Part shown: positions 6,390 through 10,749 of the stretch, piece after piece
Layout: the number at the start of each line of letters is the position of its first letter
Numbering within the stretch: position 1 is the first letter of the stretch
NCBI GenBank assembly: GCA_041618535.1
Contig: JBFKFP010000094.1
Location: forward strand, 1 to 10,749
Origin: SHLJ01 sp041618535
GTDB taxonomy: Bacteria; Bacteroidota; Bacteroidia; Flavobacteriales; Flavobacteriaceae
Length of the DNA: 10,749 nucleotides
Direction of reading: 5' to 3'
Notes under the pieces: generated by a model
What the model saw: only the letters and a program-made list of their open reading frames with translations
What the model was told of the DNA's origin: nothing
The model's database searches: none
Made by a program: the position numbers and the translations under genes

Positions 6390-8333
6390 TCACATTTGAA
6401 TTACAATGAAATCACTTCTCCTGTTCTGCTGATGCTCATCTTCAGTACATTTAGCCCCGTCACCGCAGTCATTAGCCAGTGCGGTCTCCCCATAACCCTT
6501 TCCACTTATACGGCCGGGGTCTATACCTCCTACTTCAATTAAATAATTTATTGTTGAAGTGTTCCTTCTCTGGGACAGAGCTTCATTATAGGCATTGGTA
6601 GCACGGCTATCGGTATGCGACTGCACATCCAGGCGCATATCAGGGTACTGCCTGAGAACAGCGATCACCTTCTGAAGTTCCACTTCAGCATCCGGCCTGA
6701 TGTTCCATTTGTCAAAATCGAAATAGATCGGATTCAGGTCAAGGGCCTCCCTGAGGTTGGTTCCCTCACCTACCGCTACTTCATCCCTGGTGATGTCAAG
6801 ATCCAGTTTCAGGTTTTCTTTTCTATTGTTGGTCGTACTAATACGATCCTCAGCAGTACCGTAAGTTTCTTTTTCAACCCTTACAAGGTATTCTTTTTCA
6901 CAGTCTAGATCCTTAAATAAATATTTCCCGTCTTCACCAACGACCATTTCCCTGATCTCCTGACCAGCCTGATCGAATAAACGCACTTTTGCTCCGGGAA
7001 TCAGTTCCCTTGTCTTCTCGTTATATACCATTCCTTCAAGATCCTGAAGGCATTCAGGTACATTAAAGAAATAAATATCGTCGTCGCCCTTGCCGCCGTC
7101 TCGGTTAGAAGAGAAGAAGCCTTCCCTGGTTCCAAGGTTCTCATAATAGGCGAAATCGTCTTTAGGGCTATTGATGGGGCGACCTACATTCTCTACTATC
7201 AGCTGGTCATGACTGTCCAGTCTCTTTTCAAAATCCCGGACCATGAACACATCCAGTCCGCCTAGCCCCGGCAGTCCGTTGGAAGAATAATACAGATCAC
7301 CTTTAGAGTTCACATAAGGGAAGGTCTCCTGACCTTCGGTATTCAGGGCTACACCCAGGTGAACCGGTTCGCCCAATGTACCATCATCATTGATATCAGC
7401 CATAAACAGATCGGAACTCCCTAAGGTCCCGTCCATGTCAGAGGCGAAATATATCCTGGTTCCATATGCGTTAACAGTCGGGTGAGCAACGCTGTAGGCT
7501 TCACTGTTAAAATGCACAGGCTGTATATCTCCCCAGGAACCATCCTCCTGCAGCCGGGCCCTGTATATGTGCAAGCGATTGATGCCCTGGTCATCTCGTT
7601 TAAGGTTTCTTCTGTAATAGTTATTTCGGGTGAAATAGATCAGGTTATCTGATGGAAGAAACGATGCCGATGACTCGTGGTATTTCGTGTTGATTTTAGG
7701 ATCAAAATTTTTTACATCACCATAAACTCCCGATTCCTTTTTTTCTGCTGAATAAAGCTCCAAAAAGGGTTGTTCGTTCCAATTATAGGTTTTTTTTGAA
7801 GTATCCCTGGAGGAGGCAAAAATAAACTGGTCTTTATACTGGTTTGCTCCAAAATCAGACCATTCTGTGTTGATATCGAGGTTGATGACCGGGAAAGTCT
7901 CACTTAATTGCTCGATACTCTCGAGGTAGTCGCGTTTCGACTTGAATCCTCTGGACCTTAGTTCTTCAGACCGTGCCTCTGCAAAACGTTCCATCCATTT
8001 ATCCGATTCAGTATAGCGTTCTGAAAACTTCAGTGCCTGGGCGTAGCGGTAATACAACTCCGGATCTATCACACGGTCCATTTCCATCAACCTGGAATAC
8101 CACTTGCTGGCATCCGCCATCTCATTATTGAAGTAAAAGGCATTGCCCAGTTTTTCAAATAAGTCTGCCGACTCATAACCATCTTCAGCAACTTTCAGAA
8201 GTATGTCGGTGGTTTTTACATATGAAAATTTATCGTAGTCATTTAATGCTTTTTTCACACTGCCTTTTTGCGAATATGCATTACAGCTCAGGATAAGCAC
8301 GCTAACAAATGTCAAATAAAATTTAAGTCTCAT
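6390..8333 (-). CDS. OmpA-family protein with TPR-like, PD40 and carboxypeptidase-regulatory-like domains (PorE-like)
   Basis: Starting at the ATG at 8333, the protein has 647 residues. A further in-frame ATG at 8474 would add 47 residues lying wholly inside the upstream porP-like gene, with no signal peptide at the start. The chosen start instead gives a clean export signal (MRLKFYLTFVSVLILSCNAY), 10 nt after that gene's stop. Cleavage could be after AYSQ or at Cys17 as a lipoprotein. Domains in order: TPR-like helices (~25-125); PD40/beta-propeller strands (~150-425, with repeated motifs such as YFASDMDGTLGSSDLFMADI and FFSSNRDGGKGDDDIYFF); a carboxypeptidase-regulatory-like beta sandwich (~426-515); and an OmpA C-terminal peptidoglycan-binding domain (~534-647) with the expected Asp575 and Arg590. 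This layout is that of the PorE-like proteins linked to type IX secretion. It probably anchors the PorP/SprF partner complex to the cell wall. Confidence 0.92.
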   Translation of the reverse strand: MRLKFYLTFVSVLILSCNAYSQKGSVKKALNDYDKFSYVKTTDILLKVAEDGYESADLFEKLGNAFYFNNEMADASKWYSRLMEMDRVIDPELYYRYAQALKFSERYTESDKWMERFAEARSEELRSRGFKSKRDYLESIEQLSETFPVINLDINTEWSDFGANQYKDQFIFASSRDTSKKTYNWNEQPFLELYSAEKKESGVYGDVKNFDPKINTKYHESSASFLPSDNLIYFTRNNYYRRNLKRDDQGINRLHIYRARLQEDGSWGDIQPVHFNSEAYSVAHPTVNAYGTRIYFASDMDGTLGSSDLFMADINDDGTLGEPVHLGVALNTEGQETFPYVNSKGDLYYSSNGLPGLGGLDVFMVRDFEKRLDSHDQLIVENVGRPINSPKDDFAYYENLGTREGFFSSNRDGGKGDDDIYFFNVPECLQDLEGMVYNEKTRELIPGAKVRLFDQAGQEIREMVVGEDGKYLFKDLDCEKEYLVRVEKETYGTAEDRISTTNNRKENLKLDLDITRDEVAVGEGTNLREALDLNPIYFDFDKWNIRPDAEVELQKVIAVLRQYPDMRLDVQSHTDSRATNAYNEALSQRRNTSTINYLIEVGGIDPGRISGKGYGETALANDCGDGAKCTEDEHQQNRRSDFIVIQM

Positions 8334-8343
8334 AGTAGCCGGT

Positions 8344-9276
8344 TTAAAAGAATCGAGGCGATAATATTCTACCCGCGGGTTGTAATTCAAAACGAAGCAT
8401 GATCTCATGGGTTCCACTATTATAATTATTAAGGTCAGTGGCTGTAAGATCGTATGCATACCCAAGGAAAACACTGTCGCTTAGCTGGAATCCCGCCAGT
8501 CCGCTAAAGGAGTCGTCCCATCTGTAAGCCACTCCCAGGGTGAATTTTTCACTGAACAGTGCATTAGCTGAAAGATCCACTATAAGCGGAGCCCCGGAAA
8601 CAGCTTTTAAAAGAAATGCCGGTTTGAGCTTTAGGTTTTCACCAGCGTTAAACACGACCCCTCCTATTAAATAATAATGCAGCCGCTCTTTTGCAATCGA
8701 CTCCTGGAAGTCATCATAATGCTGAGTTGTTATGAAATTTGGTATTGAAGCACCCAGATACCATTTATCGGAATGCAGGTACAACCCGGCTCCTATTATG
8801 GGAGAAAACAAACTCAGATCCTGCTGAAAGGCCGCATCCGGATTTTGGAATGCTCCCTCACTCCAGTTGGTCTCCAGGATATGAAACCCGCCCTTAAGAC
8901 CGAAGGATAATCTGGTATCATAGTCATTAAGCCTTATGGTATAAGAGAAATTACCGTCCACATAGGTCTCATTGGCCGGACCAAGGGCGTCATTGACCAC
9001 CGACAAACCAAGGCCGATCTTTTCGTTTCTGAGCGGTGAATGAACCACAAGTGATTGGGTTCGTGGCGCACCATCAATCCCCACCCATTGAGCCCGATGC
9101 AAACCTGAGATACTTAATACTTCGCGCTGACCGGCATATCCAGGGTTAACACTCATGGTGTTATACATATACTGGGTGTACTGAGGATCCTGCTGCGCAT
9201 GAGACTCAGGACTCAACAACCCCAGCACCAGAAGGAACAGTCCGGTGATTATCGACGATTTGCGTTTCATTTTCAT
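8344..9276 (-). CDS. PorP/SprF family type IX secretion system membrane protein
   Basis: The protein has 310 residues, with a Sec signal peptide (basic MKMKRK, hydrophobic ITGLFLLVLGLL, cleavage near SHAQ/QDPQ). The mature start QDPQYTQYMYNTMSVNPGYAGQRE is the diagnostic N terminus of the PorP/SprF family. The rest is beta-strand rich (many GLGLSVV, YTIRL, LGASIPNF and LGVAYRW type strands), consistent with an outer-membrane barrel, and the C terminus has the strand MLRFELQP. In Flavobacterium, SprF is needed for export of the adhesin SprB, and PorP/SprF paralogues are usually encoded next to a large T9SS substrate with a type B sorting domain. That is the arrangement here: the gene starts 27 nt after the repeat-protein stop and is followed after 10 nt by the OmpA-family gene. 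It is likely the dedicated partner of that substrate. A second ATG two codons in is an equally possible start. Confidence 0.93.
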   Translation of the reverse strand: MKMKRKSSIITGLFLLVLGLLSPESHAQQDPQYTQYMYNTMSVNPGYAGQREVLSISGLHRAQWVGIDGAPRTQSLVVHSPLRNEKIGLGLSVVNDALGPANETYVDGNFSYTIRLNDYDTRLSFGLKGGFHILETNWSEGAFQNPDAAFQQDLSLFSPIIGAGLYLHSDKWYLGASIPNFITTQHYDDFQESIAKERLHYYLIGGVVFNAGENLKLKPAFLLKAVSGAPLIVDLSANALFSEKFTLGVAYRWDDSFSGLAGFQLSDSVFLGYAYDLTATDLNNYNSGTHEIMLRFELQPAGRILSPRFF

Positions 9277-9303
9277 CTGTTTTATTTAATCGAAGGCTTC
9301 ATA

Positions 9304-10749
9304 TTATCTGTTGATATAAATCCATCCAACCCGTGGCTTGTTTCCATCACCGAGGTCTAAGACATAATAGTAAGTACCTACGGGAAGCATCTCTCCCACA
9401 TTCAACACAGATCGCCCATTAGATATTCCGTCAAACTCGTTAAAATATCCGCGTCTCTCGTAAACAATGTTACCCCAGCGGTTATAGATCTCAAGCTTGT
9501 TGTCAGGATAGTTCTGGATACAGTTGATCACAAGAGTATCATTGACACCATCACCATTTGGTGAGAACTCATTGAATATCAACAGGCATCCCAGATCGGT
9601 TACCGTTGGATCATCCTGTGAATTTCCATCAAAATCGTCACCATCATCACTCACATCATCTACGACATCAAAGTTAGGCCCCGCACCTATTCCCTGAACA
9701 CTGTTACTTACGCCTCCCTGAAGAACAGCATCCTGGGTGATGATAAATGTTGCACTATATGTGGCAACCTCGCCAGGAACCAAAGTTCCTTCAGGACTAC
9801 CCATCTCCGAACTGTCAAACGACGGTCCGCTTGAAAGGGTCAACGGATTTCCGTTGATATCCATAAAGGTGTCAACAAGGCTTATGTCAGTCAGGGTCAC
9901 ATTACCGGTGTTCTCCACATAAATGGTGTAATAGATTATATCCCCGACATCCGTTCCAAAGGTATCGGCTATCTTGGTGAGTTCAATAGAAGCGGTACAA
10001 TCAGCTGTTGTTGTAACAGTTTCAGTGATACTATCTGGATTGTAAGAACAGCCATCAAACGGATCGGTACTGTCTGTTATCTCGGTAGCATCCAGCACAC
10101 CATCACCATCGCAGTCTGTACCTGCTGTTATCGGCTCAGTGATATCGGCCACGTTGTATGAACATGAATCAAACGGATCGGTGCCGTTGGCCACTTCTGT
10201 GGCATCCAGCACGCCATCGCCATCGCAGTCCACACCGGCATTGATCGGCTCGGTGATATCAGCCACATCATAAGAACATGGATCGGTTGGATCAGTACCA
10301 TTTGCAACTTCCGTGGCATCCAGCACACCATCACCATCGCAGTCCACACCGGCTGTGATCGGCTCAGTTATATCCGTTATATTATAGTCACATGGATCGG
10401 TTGGATCAGTACCATTTGCAACTTCCGTGGCATCCAGCACACCGTCGCCGTCGCAATCAACGCCAGCTGTGATAGGCTCAGTGATATCCGCCACGTTATA
10501 TGAACATGGATCGAATGGATCGGTACCGTTGGCCACTTCTGTGGCATCCAGCACACCATCGCCGTCGCAATCAATGCCAGCTGTTATAGGTTCAGTGATA
10601 TCCGCCACGTTATAAGAACATGGATCAAACGGATCGGTGCCATTGGCTACTTCTGTGGCATCCAGCACACCATCGCCGTCGCAGTCTGTGCCTGCCGTGA
10701 TCGGCTCAGTGATATCGGCCACGTTATATGAACATTGATCAAACGGATC
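9304..10749 (-). CDS. Secreted repeat protein with T9SS type B sorting domain, 5' truncated
   Basis: The reading frame is open to the right edge, so only the last 481 residues are visible. A GTG at 10722 lies inside a repeat unit and is not a start. Domains in order: tandem 38-residue repeats (visible 1-249) built on DCDGDGVLDATEVANGTDP, resembling calcium-binding thrombospondin type 3-like loops; a DUF11-like beta-sandwich (~250-365, ASIELTKIADTFGTDVGDII then VENTGNVTLTDISLVDTF); an Asp-rich linker (VVDDVSDDGDDFDGNSQDDP); and a type B gliding-motility-associated C-terminal domain (388-481, FNEFSPNGDGVNDTLVI, LEIYNRWGNIVYE, ending VGWIYINR). The last domain is the signal for type IX secretion, placing the protein outside the cell or on its surface. 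It is followed by porP/sprF-like and ompA-like genes, the usual partners. It is probably a large adhesin or surface-layer protein; its ligand is unknown. Confidence 0.92.
   Translation of the reverse strand, partial: DPFDQCSYNVADITEPITAGTDCDGDGVLDATEVANGTDPFDPCSYNVADITEPITAGIDCDGDGVLDATEVANGTDPFDPCSYNVADITEPITAGVDCDGDGVLDATEVANGTDPTDPCDYNITDITEPITAGVDCDGDGVLDATEVANGTDPTDPCSYDVADITEPINAGVDCDGDGVLDATEVANGTDPFDSCSYNVADITEPITAGTDCDGDGVLDATEITDSTDPFDGCSYNPDSITETVTTTADCTASIELTKIADTFGTDVGDIIYYTIYVENTGNVTLTDISLVDTFMDINGNPLTLSSGPSFDSSEMGSPEGTLVPGEVATYSATFIITQDAVLQGGVSNSVQGIGAGPNFDVVDDVSDDGDDFDGNSQDDPTVTDLGCLLIFNEFSPNGDGVNDTLVINCIQNYPDNKLEIYNRWGNIVYERRGYFNEFDGISNGRSVLNVGEMLPVGTYYYVLDLGDGNKPRVGWIYINR
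10003..10749 (-). repeat. In-frame tandem array of 114-bp (38-residue) repeats
   Basis: Six complete units (boundaries at 10003, 10117, 10231, 10345, 10459 and 10573, each 114 bp) and 63 bp of a seventh are visible, and the array runs past the window edge. Each unit encodes DCDGDGVLDATE followed by a spacer, a second Cys and DITEPITAG, so every unit supplies one Asp-rich loop and two cysteines. The unit nearest the C-terminal domain (10003-10116) is the most diverged (ITDSTDPFDGCSYNPDSITETVTTTA). The two units at 10231-10458 share TDPTDP in place of TDPFDP and contain an exact 54-bp match (10276-10329 with 10390-10443), indicating recent duplication or gene conversion. There is no frameshift in the array. 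Confidence 0.95.

Noticed and set aside
8334..8474. 47-residue N-terminal extension of the OmpA-family protein from an upstream ATG
   Set aside because: It lies wholly inside the PorP/SprF coding sequence in another frame and would bury the clear signal peptide that begins at 8333.
10128..10615. Met/Ile/His-rich and Ser/Pro-rich open frames in other frames of the repeat array
   Set aside because: They are by-products of the 114-bp repeat read in wrong frames; the repeated low-complexity translations have no start signals or conserved domain.
10720..10722. GTG as a start codon for the repeat protein
   Set aside because: It is an internal Val codon of a repeat unit; the frame and the repeat pattern continue unbroken to the window edge.
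10003..10749. Regular repeat spacing that might suggest a CRISPR array
   Set aside because: Units are 114 bp, contiguous, in frame and protein-coding throughout, with no short repeat/unique spacer alternation.

Overview
The window looks like chromosomal DNA of a member of the Bacteroidota, most likely a Flavobacteriaceae-type, probably marine, bacterium. The evidence is a PorP/SprF protein, an OmpA/PD40 protein, a C-terminal gliding-motility-type (T9SS type B) sorting domain, a DUF5916 outer-membrane barrel, and a perfect TAnnTTTG (-7) promoter match. Coding density is very high. No gap exceeds about 100 bases, and I see no tRNA, rRNA, insertion sequence, CRISPR array or phage gene.

Left part (1-4073, + strand): three tightly spaced genes. 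The first is the 3' part of a CBM9-like/DUF5916 outer-membrane barrel protein. It is followed after 3 nt by a DUF819 polytopic inner-membrane protein, and after 12 nt by a small DUF4369-type lipoprotein that lacks the thioredoxin domain often attached to that module. They are probably one transcription unit spanning both membranes, with unknown substrate.

Middle part (4094-6295, - strand): a compact metabolic operon read right to left. The order is idi (type I isopentenyl-diphosphate isomerase), a 6-pyruvoyltetrahydropterin-synthase-family enzyme that overlaps idi by 17 nt, manA (short type I phosphomannose isomerase), and an 88-residue helical protein of unknown function. It converges on the left operon with only 20 nt between stop codons. 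A candidate promoter lies immediately before idi.

Right part (6343-10749, - strand): a T9SS accessory/adhesin cassette. Read right to left it holds the 3' part of a repeat-rich secreted protein (tandem 38-residue Asp/Gly/Cys repeats, a DUF11-like domain and a type B sorting domain), then a PorP/SprF-family outer-membrane protein, then an OmpA-family peptidoglycan-binding protein. It ends in a strong rho-independent terminator. The likely logic is that the PorP/SprF partner helps secrete or anchor the repeat protein at the surface, while the OmpA protein ties the outer-membrane complex to peptidoglycan.

Most of the window is ordinary flavobacterial genome. The parts most worth attention are the mosaic 114-bp repeat array in the secreted protein, the eukaryote-like active site of the pterin enzyme, and the uncharacterised three-gene envelope unit at the left.
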